Assembly (NCBI GenBank): GCA_028712175.1
Contig: JAQTQQ010000011.1
Span: forward strand, 1-42,718
DNA length: 42,718 bases
Origin: Candidatus Omnitrophota bacterium
Lineage (GTDB): Bacteria; Omnitrophota; Gorgyraeia; Gygaellales; Profunditerraquicolaceae
Reading direction: 5' to 3'
The notes beneath the pieces are model-generated. The model saw only the letters and a list, made by a program, of their open reading frames with translations. It had not been told where the DNA came from and did not search any database. The position numbers were made by a program, and so were the translations under genes. This document shows, in pieces, positions 32,567-41,357 of this stretch. Position 1 is the stretch's first letter. Each line of letters begins with the position of its first letter.

Positions 32567-33695
32567 CCAAATAGAATGTAGCGCCTTCCGGGTTGTTATC
32601 AACATTGGTTGACCAGGCAAAACCGCCGATAATATACGACATATCTTTGCCTTTTAAGTCAATAGTGTATTGCGTCCATTCTTTATTCAGGATAACCGGA
32701 CCGATAGTTGCGCTATCTGAATCCGAGAACTCCCCCATAATACCGCCAACCTTAAACTCTTCAATACGCTCGCCGCCTTTTGCGCCGCGCGCCCAAAAAG
32801 TAAGTTTGGTAGCCTTGGAAAGGTCAAAACCTGCATCAACACCACCCCAGTTGTTTGCCGGATTCTGCCAGAAAATTCCCGCCCAGCGCGCGCCTTGAGT
32901 AGCTTTCCCACTATACATTATCTTAACACAGGTATCGCCTAAATATGCATCTTCTTTGGAAGCACCATCATATTTTATATCGCCATAATCACCCATCCAG
33001 CCGCTAGGTATAAAATGATTAGCTGCGGTTGAACGGTCTGCATAAATATAAAATGGCATGGCCTGCTGTTTTTTACCTTCGGGTTTTAAATCCGGGTCAG
33101 ATTCGAATTTTATATCATCCATAAAAAAAGTAGCTCCGTCCGGATTTAAATCCGCGGTAGTGGTCCAGCCAAAACCGCCGTTAATATAAGAAAGGTCTTT
33201 TCCTACCAAGTTAACCGTATACTGTTTCCATGTATCGGTCAATTCAATAGGGCCCATTTCAACTGATGCGGTATCAGGATACGTTCCCTTGATTCCGCCG
33301 ACCATTACTTTCTGAATCACTTCGCCGCCTTTTGCGCCGCGCGCCCAGAAAGTAAGCTTGGTCATCCCGGTCAGGTCAAACCCTCCCTTTTTATTGCCCC
33401 AGTTATTTGATGGGTTCTGCCAGTAAACTCCTGCCCAACCCTGATTTTGTGATTTTTTAGCGCTGTAAACAAACTGAATGCTGCTTGTTCCGGTATGCGG
33501 ATTATCCGCTGCCTGATCATTCATTTTTATATCGCCATAATCACCCATCCAGCCTGAAGGAATATAGTGATTGTCCCTGGCGTTTTTATCCAAGAAGACC
33601 ACAAATTCCTTAGGGCCTGCGGCTTTTTCTTCGCTCGCGGCAATTGCCGGGACCAAAAAACTTAAAGCCAACATCACCACTAATAGTTTCTTCAT
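32547..33695 (-). CDS. Exported protein of two tandem carbohydrate-binding-like domains
   Basis: A 382-residue secreted or surface protein with a clear signal peptide (MKKLLVVMLALSFLVPAIAA). Two copies of a ~165-residue beta-sandwich-like domain follow, each starting NHYIPSGWMGDYGDIK or NHFIPSGWMGDYGDIK and each with GWAGVYWQNPSNNWG/RWAGIFWQNPANNWG, KLTFWARGAKGGE and a closing ATF(F/Y)(M/L)D(D/E)IKFE. The Trp/Tyr content and jelly-roll look fit carbohydrate binding. I cannot assign a CBM number. The start is set by a GGGGGAGG site. It lies between two hydrolases and is followed by a terminator, so it is probably made in excess. Confidence 0.82.
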   Translation of the reverse strand: MKKLLVVMLALSFLVPAIAASEEKAAGPKEFVVFLDKNARDNHYIPSGWMGDYGDIKMNDQAADNPHTGTSSIQFVYSAKKSQNQGWAGVYWQNPSNNWGNKKGGFDLTGMTKLTFWARGAKGGEVIQKVMVGGIKGTYPDTASVEMGPIELTDTWKQYTVNLVGKDLSYINGGFGWTTTADLNPDGATFFMDDIKFESDPDLKPEGKKQQAMPFYIYADRSTAANHFIPSGWMGDYGDIKYDGASKEDAYLGDTCVKIMYSGKATQGARWAGIFWQNPANNWGGVDAGFDLSKATKLTFWARGAKGGERIEEFKVGGIMGEFSDSDSATIGPVILNKEWTQYTIDLKGKDMSYIIGGFAWSTNVDNNPEGATFYLDEIKFE

Positions 33696-33714
33696 AGCCA
33701 CCTCCCCCTTTTTT

Positions 33715-36012
33715 CTATTTCCATTTTTTTTGATACATGTAATAAGCTTTGCGCAACTGGCGTAAAAACGGGCTTTGTTTTCCGTCTCCCTGTCCGCTAA
33801 GGCCAAGCCACTCCTCATGCATATATCCGTCAGGAAACGGCCCTGCCCAAAGCCCCTTGGTATCATGAATCGCCGGCTCATACGCCTTCCACCATTCATC
33901 CAGCCATTCAAACACTACCCCGCCTAAAGCGCTGCCTGCTCCGCCGCTAAATGCCATATTGTTCTGGATGTCCTCCCATGAACCAAGATGGTATTGTGCC
34001 TGAAGCTCTTCGGATTCATCAACGCTTTTTCCTTCAGCATATGCAGGGCAACCGAACTCCGTAATAAAAGCCGGCTTGCCGGTAATTTCTCTAACCTGCC
34101 TCCAGAAAGCGCCAAAACCATAATCCCCGCGATAAGCGTTAGTGCCAAAAATATCTATGTCCGGTGCATTCTTGCCAAACTTATCCAAAAATAAAATATC
34201 GCCGCTGCATATGGCTACCGGATGTTCCGGGTCGATTGCCTTAATTACTTTAGCTGCTTCATTGGCAAATTTAAAAAACGCCTCCGGCTCTTCATCCGCG
34301 TTACAGGCATAACCATAAACATTTTCATTGCCAAGAAGCCAAAACAAGACATACGGCTCATCCTTGAATTCATTGACCATTTTCTTGACCGACTCGATCA
34401 TATTCTTTTTATGCTGCTCATTATTATAATCTGTTCCGGGGTTCCATGGTGCTCCGGAGCCAATGGCATATTTACCCAAAAAATCACCTATAATTACACG
34501 AATCCCGTAATCCTTATACATCTGGCGCATCAATTCTTTATTTATTTTCAAAGGGTGATGATAAAGACGGATGGTATTAACTCCCATATCATGCATTAAT
34601 TTAAAATCCCCTACCGCAGGCTCATCAGCATCCTGAATATTGTTCCTGTTCTTATCCACAAATGAATCAAACGGCCCGTCGATTTTTCCGTTTTTATTAA
34701 AATCTTCCTCCATCCAATTTCCCTGTGTGCCGTCATCCGGAGACTGCCCTACCTTAGTGGGGGCATAAGTAATTCCCTTAATAATATAAGGCTTATTATC
34801 GACCAAAAGCTGCCAATCATCATTTTCATACTGGACCAAACGCACTCCTCCGGAGCCAACCTTTTTCTTAATTTTCAAGGTATCGGCGGAAGGCTTAACC
34901 TTAGCAGCTTCCTCGGCCAAATTGACTTTCACAAATTTACCGGGGTTGGCAATGGCAATATCATTAGAAATATCATTGTCGAAACCATTAATTATGTCAA
35001 TCTGCGCGCCTTCCAATTTATAGCCTAACTGCGGATTACGCGCCAGGAGGAAATTTATTTTGGCAAGCGCGGCCTGCCCTACATACCAAGGCGTGTGCCA
35101 ATAAGTCCAACCGTAACTGCCGGGAAAATGCACGATAATTGAATAATAACATTTAATTGCCTGATTAACTAAGCCGGCTCTTTCAAGAATCAAACCGGTG
35201 CAGAATAATCTCACCCCCTGCGGCTCGCTAGAGGTAGTCCACTTAACAAATGCCGCTTCTAAATCCGGAGAATAAAGAAATTCCCAAACATCTCCCTCCA
35301 GCCGCTTATCTTTAATTACCTGCTTGAAAATCGGATTCCTTCTGACGGCGATATTATTGGGATAAACACCTTCTCCGACTGCTGCGATCAGGCCTTCTTG
35401 ATCAGTAATAATATACTTATAATCCTTGGTCCCGACATCTTTAAATTCGCCGTATTTGGCATAATCAACAAATTCTTCCTTGCCCGGATCAGCTAAAACT
35501 AATTTCGTCACCAGCTGGCTGACCTTTTTCTTGGTCTCTACTTCAATGGAACCGGTTTCGATCTTTTTAATACTCTGCTCCGCAGCCAGCCTGATAGACC
35601 AGAACCAACCCCGGGGGTCCCATGCTTGGCCATAAGAATACTTATCGATAATCAATTTAAATATTTTCTTAGCCTCTTCGTTTTTTTCCTGGCGCATCAG
35701 GCCTTCTGCCTGGATAAAATAACAGGTAGCCACATCATTAAGCGTCTGCACCGCTTCAATTTCTTTTTTACTTTTAGGCAGGGCCGATAAGGATGCCTGT
35801 TCTTTTTCAGCCTGATCTTTGTATAGATCAATACACTCTTGAGTATATTTTTTTGTAGCCTCAATGTCGCGTTTGCCATGGGCAATCCAGGATTTATTGG
35901 TAAGCTCACCCGAAGAAGGTTTGATTGCGGGAACAGGTTCAGCAGCAAACAAACCGGCATACTGGCATACCGAGATCAAAATAAGGATCAATTTTGCAAG
36001 TTTAAACTTCAT
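33715..36012 (-). CDS. Exported multidomain glycoside hydrolase, clan GH-A-like
   Basis: A 765-residue secreted protein. The signal peptide is residues 1-23. Residues 40-330 are helical, TPR-like. Residues 390-765 form a (beta/alpha)8 hydrolase with acid/base Glu563 (WLLGNENVYG) and nucleophile Glu652 (FITEFGCPA). Between its first strand and the NTIRLYHH strand, residues 437-462 hold two calcium-loop-like stretches (DFNKNGKIDG and DKNRNNIQDADE), as seen in EF-hand or dockerin loops. It begins one base after the permease stop, so it is translated with the transporter. Substrate is unknown. Confidence 0.82.
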   Translation of the reverse strand: MKFKLAKLILILISVCQYAGLFAAEPVPAIKPSSGELTNKSWIAHGKRDIEATKKYTQECIDLYKDQAEKEQASLSALPKSKKEIEAVQTLNDVATCYFIQAEGLMRQEKNEEAKKIFKLIIDKYSYGQAWDPRGWFWSIRLAAEQSIKKIETGSIEVETKKKVSQLVTKLVLADPGKEEFVDYAKYGEFKDVGTKDYKYIITDQEGLIAAVGEGVYPNNIAVRRNPIFKQVIKDKRLEGDVWEFLYSPDLEAAFVKWTTSSEPQGVRLFCTGLILERAGLVNQAIKCYYSIIVHFPGSYGWTYWHTPWYVGQAALAKINFLLARNPQLGYKLEGAQIDIINGFDNDISNDIAIANPGKFVKVNLAEEAAKVKPSADTLKIKKKVGSGGVRLVQYENDDWQLLVDNKPYIIKGITYAPTKVGQSPDDGTQGNWMEEDFNKNGKIDGPFDSFVDKNRNNIQDADEPAVGDFKLMHDMGVNTIRLYHHPLKINKELMRQMYKDYGIRVIIGDFLGKYAIGSGAPWNPGTDYNNEQHKKNMIESVKKMVNEFKDEPYVLFWLLGNENVYGYACNADEEPEAFFKFANEAAKVIKAIDPEHPVAICSGDILFLDKFGKNAPDIDIFGTNAYRGDYGFGAFWRQVREITGKPAFITEFGCPAYAEGKSVDESEELQAQYHLGSWEDIQNNMAFSGGAGSALGGVVFEWLDEWWKAYEPAIHDTKGLWAGPFPDGYMHEEWLGLSGQGDGKQSPFLRQLRKAYYMYQKKWK

Positions 36013-36013
36013 C

Positions 36014-36862
36014 TTATCCCACTATCGCTCCCTGTGTAACACCTTTAATAATGTACTTCTGCATCAATAGGTATACTAAAATAATAGGTAAAGCAGTGAT
36101 AGTCAGCCCTGCCATCAATAAAGGATAATTGGTAACAAATTCGCCCTGAAAAGATTGTAATGCCACCTGAAGCGGCATGAATTTACGATTATCAAAAATA
36201 ATCAGGGCTAAAATATATTCATTCCATACTGCAAGGGCATTAAAAACAACAACCACCGCTAAAACCGGCTTAGCCAGCGGTAGGGCAACATGCCACCAGA
36301 TCCCGATTTTAGAGCATCCGTCAATACGCGCGGCATCCTCTAATTCTTTAGGCATCTTGTCAAAAAATGTCTTAAGCAGGAATATACTTGTAGATAGCCC
36401 AACGTTAATCATACACAAAATATAACCAATAGGGGTATTTCTCAAATGCAGTTTATTCAACAAAACATAAAGCGCGACAAAACTGCCCGGGATTGGGATC
36501 ATCATCGCAGCCATGAATATAATGAATAGGAACTTACTTCCTACAAAACGTAACCGGCTAAACGCATATGCCGCCATAGAAGAAATAATGACTATCCCAA
36601 AAACCACGGAAACGGTATAAATAATGCTGTTAAAAAAGTTACGCCCGAAACCTCCCTCTTTCCAGGCTAAAACATAATTCTCCAGACGGAACTGATTCGG
36701 AATTAAAGAAATATCTTTAAAAATCATATCCTGGGTTTTTAAGCTTGAGGAAATCATCCAGAGAAGCGGATATAAACAGGTTATCGCCACGCTGATCAAA
36801 AAAAGATGTATTAGCGTATTAACAACTATTTTCTTACTTTTGTAATAAAATACATGTTTCAC
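36014..36862 (-). CDS. Sugar ABC transporter permease, MalG type
   Basis: A 282-residue inner-membrane permease with six helices. The EAA coupling motif is ELEDAARIDGCSKIGIWWHVALPLAKP near residue 190. The C-terminal MQKYIIKGVTQGAIVG is typical of carbohydrate uptake permeases (CUT1). I prefer the GTG at 36860-36862, which has AGAGGA nine bases upstream. An ATG at 36871 would have the ribosome site touching it. It partners the MalF-type permease upstream. No ABC ATPase gene accompanies it in the window. Confidence 0.92.
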   Translation of the reverse strand: MKHVFYYKSKKIVVNTLIHLFLISVAITCLYPLLWMISSSLKTQDMIFKDISLIPNQFRLENYVLAWKEGGFGRNFFNSIIYTVSVVFGIVIISSMAAYAFSRLRFVGSKFLFIIFMAAMMIPIPGSFVALYVLLNKLHLRNTPIGYILCMINVGLSTSIFLLKTFFDKMPKELEDAARIDGCSKIGIWWHVALPLAKPVLAVVVVFNALAVWNEYILALIIFDNRKFMPLQVALQSFQGEFVTNYPLLMAGLTITALPIILVYLLMQKYIIKGVTQGAIVG

Positions 36863-36985
36863 TCCGCACATCCTCTCTTGCTCAAAGCTGCCGAGGTTAT
36901 GATAATATCTTGTATAGCTATCCCTTCCTTAATCTTAGACAAAATTAATCCGGCAAAAGTTCCTCATTAAGGCTACTGTTTATGG

Positions 36986-37864
36986 TTACTGGCCCTTTTT
37001 TGAGAAACGGTATTGGATAAAAGATATTATAATTAATACCATACCAAAAGTGATTCCCTGTGCGCAGGCGTAACCGAAACGCGAAGAGCCGCGCATAGAA
37101 GCCAATATCCTTAAAACCGGAACCGAAGTATGCCCGGCAAATTCTCCGCCCACCAAACTGACAATTAATACAAATACCTGCATAGTGCCAAGCACCGTAA
37201 GAATAGCCACCAAAACCATAACCGGGATCATTAACGGTATGGTTATCTTTTTAAAGGACTGCCAAGCACTTGCCCCGTCTACGCGCGCCGCCTCATAAAG
37301 TTCACGCGGTATAGTCTGCAAGCCGGCCAGAAATATGAGAAACCCCCAGCCAAAACCTTTCCAGCAGTGTATCACAGCGACCGTCGAAAGTGCGGTATTG
37401 GGATCCGATAACCAATTATGCGTAAAATTCGACAGGCCTATTTGAGTAAGCATACGATTGATTACGTTGGCCCCGTCAATATCATTGATAATAAAACGCC
37501 AAGCCATGCCTACGACTACTTCCGATAAAACCGGCGGAATAAAGAAAATCACCCGGTAAAAATTCTTCATCCTGATTTCACGGTCGCATGCCCAAGCAAG
37601 CATAAAAGCCATGATATTCTGAAATGTCAATGCGATCAGGGTAATATAAGAGGCGTTCCACATTGACTGCCACCAATTTCTATCCTGAAAGAATATTTCT
37701 TTAAAATTCTGCAGGCCCACGAACACCTTAGTGAAAGAAATACCGTCCCACTCGAAGAGCCCTAACTGAAAGACCCAAATAAAAGGAATAACATAAAATA
37801 TGGAGAATATTGTTACTGCCGGAAGAACAAAAGTATAATTCTCTAGCGTATCCTTGATCTTCAT
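36986..37864 (-). CDS. Sugar ABC transporter permease, MalF type
   Basis: A 292-residue CUT1 permease. The N-terminal helix starts around residue 12 (YTFVLPAVTIFSIFYVIPF). The coupling loop ELYEAARVDGASAWQSFKKITIPLMIP lies near 195, and GSRFGYACAQGITFGMVLIIISFIQYRFS closes the chain. I use the ATG at 37862-37864, 13 bases after the binding-protein stop. An open frame extends upstream into that gene, but it adds only a basic, non-homologous stretch. Confidence 0.92.
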   Translation of the reverse strand: MKIKDTLENYTFVLPAVTIFSIFYVIPFIWVFQLGLFEWDGISFTKVFVGLQNFKEIFFQDRNWWQSMWNASYITLIALTFQNIMAFMLAWACDREIRMKNFYRVIFFIPPVLSEVVVGMAWRFIINDIDGANVINRMLTQIGLSNFTHNWLSDPNTALSTVAVIHCWKGFGWGFLIFLAGLQTIPRELYEAARVDGASAWQSFKKITIPLMIPVMVLVAILTVLGTMQVFVLIVSLVGGEFAGHTSVPVLRILASMRGSSRFGYACAQGITFGMVLIIISFIQYRFSKKGQ

Positions 37865-37877
37865 TTTTATTAGTAGA

Positions 37878-39176
37878 TTACCGCGCCTTTTTCTTGGCCA
37901 TTTCGCGTTCTTTAATCTTTTGAACCTCAATAGCTACGGCTTCGGGAGTTTTCTCTCCTATAATAATAGATTGGATACCACGGTCCAAAGCTTCTATAAC
38001 CGGAGAAAACTCTGAAACTCCCCAGATATTCGGATGAGTGGCATAATCCATGCCACGGGAGAATTGAGCGAGTATATCGGGTATTTTAGATAAACTGTTT
38101 TTATTGGCAGGCAGATTATTCGTAGCCTGCGCCAGGTATGCCTGCTGGTCCTGACCGGTTAACCAAACCAAAAACTTAACTGCTTCTTCTTTATTTTTAG
38201 AACGCGCATTTACCATAAAAGAAGAACCTGCCCCGCCCCAAATAGCCATTGGGTATTTTTCAGATGCCTGCGGCGGAAGCATTGCTCCATATTCAAGTCC
38301 AGGGTTCATTCCTTTATAAACATTTACACACCATGAGCCGTTAAAAGCAAAAACTGCTTTCTCGTTGGCAAAAAGCTGTTCTGCGCTTTTATTAATCATC
38401 GTTACCAAACCTTGGGCAAAAATACCAGACTCCTTCATCTGTTTGAAAATAGAAAGTACGGTAATCCAATCCGGGTCGGTATAAGGAACCTGCCCTTTTA
38501 TCGTAGCCAGCACCTTATCTTTGCCCATAATATTAAAAGCGTAATTATTCGCAATGCAATCGATCATCCAGACCTCTCCCCATCCGGAAACCAAACCCTG
38601 CATACCTGCTGCCTGGATCTTGGCTCCAATCTCTAAAAATTCCTTAATTGTTTTGGGCGGCCGGTTGGGATTTAGGCCTAACTGAGAGAAGAGTTTTTTA
38701 TTATAGACCATCTGAATGGTCATTATATCTATAGGCACCCCGAATATGCCGGGGTTTATCCCGTAGCTATTGCCCGGAGCAAATTCATTTACCGCAAGTG
38801 CCTTGGGGAAAAAATTGTTTTTCCAGTTATTATTGTTGGCCTCCATATAAGAGGTAAGCTCTAAAATGTGGCCGGCCTTAATAAAAGAGGCGAAATCCCT
38901 TTTCTCTCCCAAAATACCGAAAACATCCGGGAGATTAATCCCTTGCGCAGCTGCGCGGATTTTCTGGGAATAAGCATCCGAGGGAGCATAAAGCTCGAAA
39001 CTTACCTTTACGCCAGTAAGAGTTTCATATTTTTCTGCTAGTTCCTGAAAGGTTGCGTCACGGTCAGTCATCCAGTGCCAAATAGTAATTGCGGGTTTTA
39101 AATCGCATTTTTGGCCCGAACAACCTAAAACTGAAAAACAGAAAAATACACCCAAAAGCACGTTCTTAAATAACAT
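37878..39176 (-). CDS. Extracellular sugar-binding lipoprotein of the ABC transporter
   Basis: A 432-residue family 1 solute-binding protein with a lipoprotein signal (MLFKNVLLGVFFCFSVLGC, Cys19). Family features are ITIWHWMTDRDATFQELAEKYE, LPDVFGILGEKRDFASFI, VPIDIMTIQMVYNKKLFSQLG and the aromatic-rich AVFAFNGSWCVNVYKG. It captures an oligosaccharide and hands it to the two permeases. It is the first gene of the glycan run, behind its own promoter and a palindrome. The ligand is unknown. Confidence 0.92.
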   Translation of the reverse strand: MLFKNVLLGVFFCFSVLGCSGQKCDLKPAITIWHWMTDRDATFQELAEKYETLTGVKVSFELYAPSDAYSQKIRAAAQGINLPDVFGILGEKRDFASFIKAGHILELTSYMEANNNNWKNNFFPKALAVNEFAPGNSYGINPGIFGVPIDIMTIQMVYNKKLFSQLGLNPNRPPKTIKEFLEIGAKIQAAGMQGLVSGWGEVWMIDCIANNYAFNIMGKDKVLATIKGQVPYTDPDWITVLSIFKQMKESGIFAQGLVTMINKSAEQLFANEKAVFAFNGSWCVNVYKGMNPGLEYGAMLPPQASEKYPMAIWGGAGSSFMVNARSKNKEEAVKFLVWLTGQDQQAYLAQATNNLPANKNSLSKIPDILAQFSRGMDYATHPNIWGVSEFSPVIEALDRGIQSIIIGEKTPEAVAIEVQKIKEREMAKKKAR

Positions 39177-39241
39177 CCTTATGCTCCTTCCGTTTGTCGT
39201 GGGAGATTGATCCCAATAGGAATAGATGATAAAAAGACGTA

Positions 39242-39258
39242 ATGTTAAAATCTAACAT
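39242..39258. promoter_or_regulatory. Palindromic operator candidate at the transporter promoter
   Basis: ATGTTA (39242-39247) and TAACAT (39253-39258) form a 17-base palindrome with a five-base centre. It covers the -10 box of the promoter before the binding-protein gene, a position expected for a repressor such as the ROK or LacI protein encoded downstream. Confidence 0.5.
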
Positions 39259-39277
39259 ATTTTAAGCAACAGGTCAA
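39249..39277 (-). promoter_or_regulatory. Promoter of the glycan-uptake operon
   Basis: TTGACC (39277-39272), a 17-base spacer and TAGATT (39254-39249). The 73-base leader ends in GGAAGGAG before the binding-protein ATG. Confidence 0.72.
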
Positions 39278-39293
39278 GTTTTTTTGTTTGTTT

Positions 39294-40004
39294 TTAACGG
39301 TTAAACCGGGCACGCAACAAGCGTGAAATTCCCATAAGGTCAGCCCTTTCCAGCTCAATCCCGGAATGCCAGCCTTTAGACCCTTCGGGCTTGGACCAAA
39401 CAACCTGACCCCTTGTATATACAGGGTCAGTACTGCCCGGAACATCCAGCCAAATCTCTAAAGGAGCCTGTGATTCCAATTTATGGTTAGTAGATAGCCC
39501 TAATCCTTTTGCACTCACATCAATAGTCTGCGCTAACCCTTCTTTTCCGTCAAAACCTATAAATCGCGCGGAAAATTCCCTTCTGAATCTTTCAAAAATC
39601 CGATAGTCATTCACATCCTCACCCCCTTTCCTGTTTTGATCTTCATTTTTCCCTAACCACAATATGCTGCTTGGACCGCTATCAGGATAAAAACTGCTGA
39701 TAAATTTATTGATTTTATCTTTATCCGCATTACTTATCTGACTAAAATAAAAACCGTAATGATTACTGCCATTAAACACCTTATGCCAACTGGTCCAAAC
39801 TTTTGCTTCAATAGTGCAGTTTTCGCAAAGCCGCAGTTGTATCCTGAAAAAATTACCCGAAGGCAATTTTGGGTTGAGAGCGATTTGAACACCCGTGCAA
39901 TTAATATCCTTAATTTGACAGATAAAATCTTTTCCGGACCCGGAAGGCTTAATCCCGGCGTTTTTATTTATCTGCCATCTGGTCAAATTCCTGCGTTCCG
40001 TCAT
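39294..40004 (-). CDS. Tandem PilZ-domain protein
   Basis: A 236-residue cytoplasmic protein with two PilZ-like barrels. The first (residues 3-115) has RRNLTRW and DINCTGVQIAL. The second (about 135-236) has FRREFSARFIGFDGKEGLAQTIDVSAKGLGL. The DxSxxG motif is intact only in the second, and the first has Cys for Ser. PilZ domains bind cyclic di-GMP and control motility, envelope or polysaccharide functions. It overlaps the preceding PilZ gene by 41 bases. Confidence 0.8.
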   Translation of the reverse strand: MTERRNLTRWQINKNAGIKPSGSGKDFICQIKDINCTGVQIALNPKLPSGNFFRIQLRLCENCTIEAKVWTSWHKVFNGSNHYGFYFSQISNADKDKINKFISSFYPDSGPSSILWLGKNEDQNRKGGEDVNDYRIFERFRREFSARFIGFDGKEGLAQTIDVSAKGLGLSTNHKLESQAPLEIWLDVPGSTDPVYTRGQVVWSKPEGSKGWHSGIELERADLMGISRLLRARFNR

Positions 40005-40362
40005 TGATCTCTTCCTTCCACCAGTGCCTTACTATTTGCTCACGAAAATTTCTTTTAATATACTGGTCAATATCTTCTTTGGCCGAATCATCAATCCGGT
40101 TAAATGAAAGCGCGTAAATATTTCTTTCATATTGTTGCTCGCGCCGGACAACCTGGGCTCCGACATTTAACTTTAATTCATCAGCTAAATCCAACTTAAA
40201 ATTCAAGAAAACTTCATCAAATAAATCTCTTACCAAAGAAATGCGCATACCCCCTAAGCTTATATCCTCCACAAAGCAGGGAATTGCCCTAACCCCATTT
40301 TCAACAGTCAGTTCAGCGCGTTGGTTAATCAGCCATCTTGGCTTAATCCTACGCTCATCCAT
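39964..40362 (-). CDS. Single PilZ-domain protein
   Basis: A 132-residue protein with an N-terminal ERRIKPRW and DISLGGMRISL, the RxxxR plus DxSxxG pair that binds cyclic di-GMP. The rest is a small barrel ending in a helix (DIDQYIKRNFREQIVRHWW). The start has a GGGGAG site. It is the first of two overlapping PilZ genes with a shared promoter. Confidence 0.85.
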   Translation of the reverse strand: MDERRIKPRWLINQRAELTVENGVRAIPCFVEDISLGGMRISLVRDLFDEVFLNFKLDLADELKLNVGAQVVRREQQYERNIYALSFNRIDDSAKEDIDQYIKRNFREQIVRHWWKEEINDGTQEFDQMADK

Positions 40363-40727
40363 TTAAGTCTCCCCGGCTAACTGGCTGGTAAGCTAGCTCT
40401 AACCTGCTGACATAAGTTAAGTTACACATTATTATCTCCCATTTTCTAAATTAATCAAGGAAAAAATGAATTAATCTTCCAAAGGATATTTATTCCAAAC
40501 CTTTATAATACAATAGTTTACGAAATCAATATTTAGAAAGCTTATCATAAATTATTTAAAAAACATAATAATTCTTTTAATAAATTCTCACTGCTCATTT
40601 ACTTTAACTTTATATCCTGCGCAAGGTTATGATTTTTCATAAAGTACACTACTTGTTCAAAAAATCCCAGACCGTTTCTGCCTTATCATTACTACCTCAA
40701 TAGCTTCCGTTAGAAATGTCCCTGCAG
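40363..40727 (-). other. 365-base AT-rich intergenic region before the PilZ genes
   Basis: No reading frame with support on either strand. It holds the PilZ promoter at 40431-40458 and a short GC-richer leader (about 40363-40425) that can form small hairpins around CTAGC and GCTGG. I looked for a cyclic di-GMP riboswitch core and did not find one. The remainder is AT-rich and featureless to me. Confidence 0.5.
40431..40458 (-). promoter_or_regulatory. Promoter of the PilZ pair
   Basis: TTGATT (40458-40453), a 16-base spacer and GATAAT (40436-40431), followed by a leader of about 65 bases. Confidence 0.6.
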
Positions 40728-41219
40728 TTAAAACTTAAGAGTATCTACGGTTACCATATTCTTTAATGCCGAATCTTCGTTAGCGTGGCTATGATAACTA
40801 GACCAAAAATAATCCTTCGCCTCATAAACTATACCTGCCCTGACAGGATTATTATGTATATAATTCAAGCATCCTAAGATATAATTATCTCCATCTATTA
40901 CCTGACTTTTAAATCTACCTTGCCAGACATAGCCGGTGTAATAATATTTATTCCTGAATTTTTGGCTATAAGACAAAGTGATTGCCTGCATAACTCTTGA
41001 AATATTATTATTGTTATCCGTTTCCAAAACAAGATGCGCATGATTATCCATTATTACGAAACCATAAAGCTTAAAACCAAAACGTTTTTTGTACTTATTT
41101 AAAGTCTCCAAAAATGCTGCCTTGTCCTGTTCTTCTCTCAAAATCATCTGTCTATTATTGCCCCTAATGCAAATATGATACACTCCCCTCACAAAATAAA
41201 CTCTTTTTACCCTGCCCAT
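40728..41219 (-). CDS. REP-associated Y1 (HUH) transposase
   Basis: A 163-residue IS200-like RAYT/TnpA_REP protein. The metal-binding HUH motif is His60-Ala-His62 in GFVIMDNHAHLVLE. The nucleophile Tyr lies in the conserved stretch DNYILGCLNYIHNNPVRAG (Tyr113, with Tyr120 also conserved). The GYVWQGRFKSQVID block is typical of this family. These single-copy enzymes act on palindromic REP DNA rather than on their own ends. A strong AAGGAGGG site supports the start. The perfect inverted repeat at 23482-23545 is a candidate substrate relative. Confidence 0.9.
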   Translation of the reverse strand: MGRVKRVYFVRGVYHICIRGNNRQMILREEQDKAAFLETLNKYKKRFGFKLYGFVIMDNHAHLVLETDNNNNISRVMQAITLSYSQKFRNKYYYTGYVWQGRFKSQVIDGDNYILGCLNYIHNNPVRAGIVYEAKDYFWSSYHSHANEDSALKNMVTVDTLKF

Positions 41220-41298
41220 TATTACGCCCTCCTTTTGTGTTAATAGACGTAATCGGACAGGCCATCTAACGCATTTTCTTTACAAAACTATACCAGTT

Positions 41299-41328
41299 CT
41301 ATCAAAACCCGATAGATCACATAGGGTT
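41299..41328. repeat. Small palindromes upstream of the Y1 transposase
   Basis: CTATC-N7-GATAG (41299-41315) and AACCC-N13-GGGTT (41306-41328) overlap in the 138-base gap upstream of the transposase. They could be a REP-like substrate hairpin. The stems are only five bases and the case is weak. Confidence 0.3.
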
Positions 41329-41357
41329 ATTTAGAAACGGTCTAGGGATCTTCAAGC

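Noticed and set aside
40363-40440. Cyclic di-GMP riboswitch before the PilZ genes
   Set aside because: The conserved GEMM core and tetraloop-receptor pattern are not visible; only short hairpins are present.
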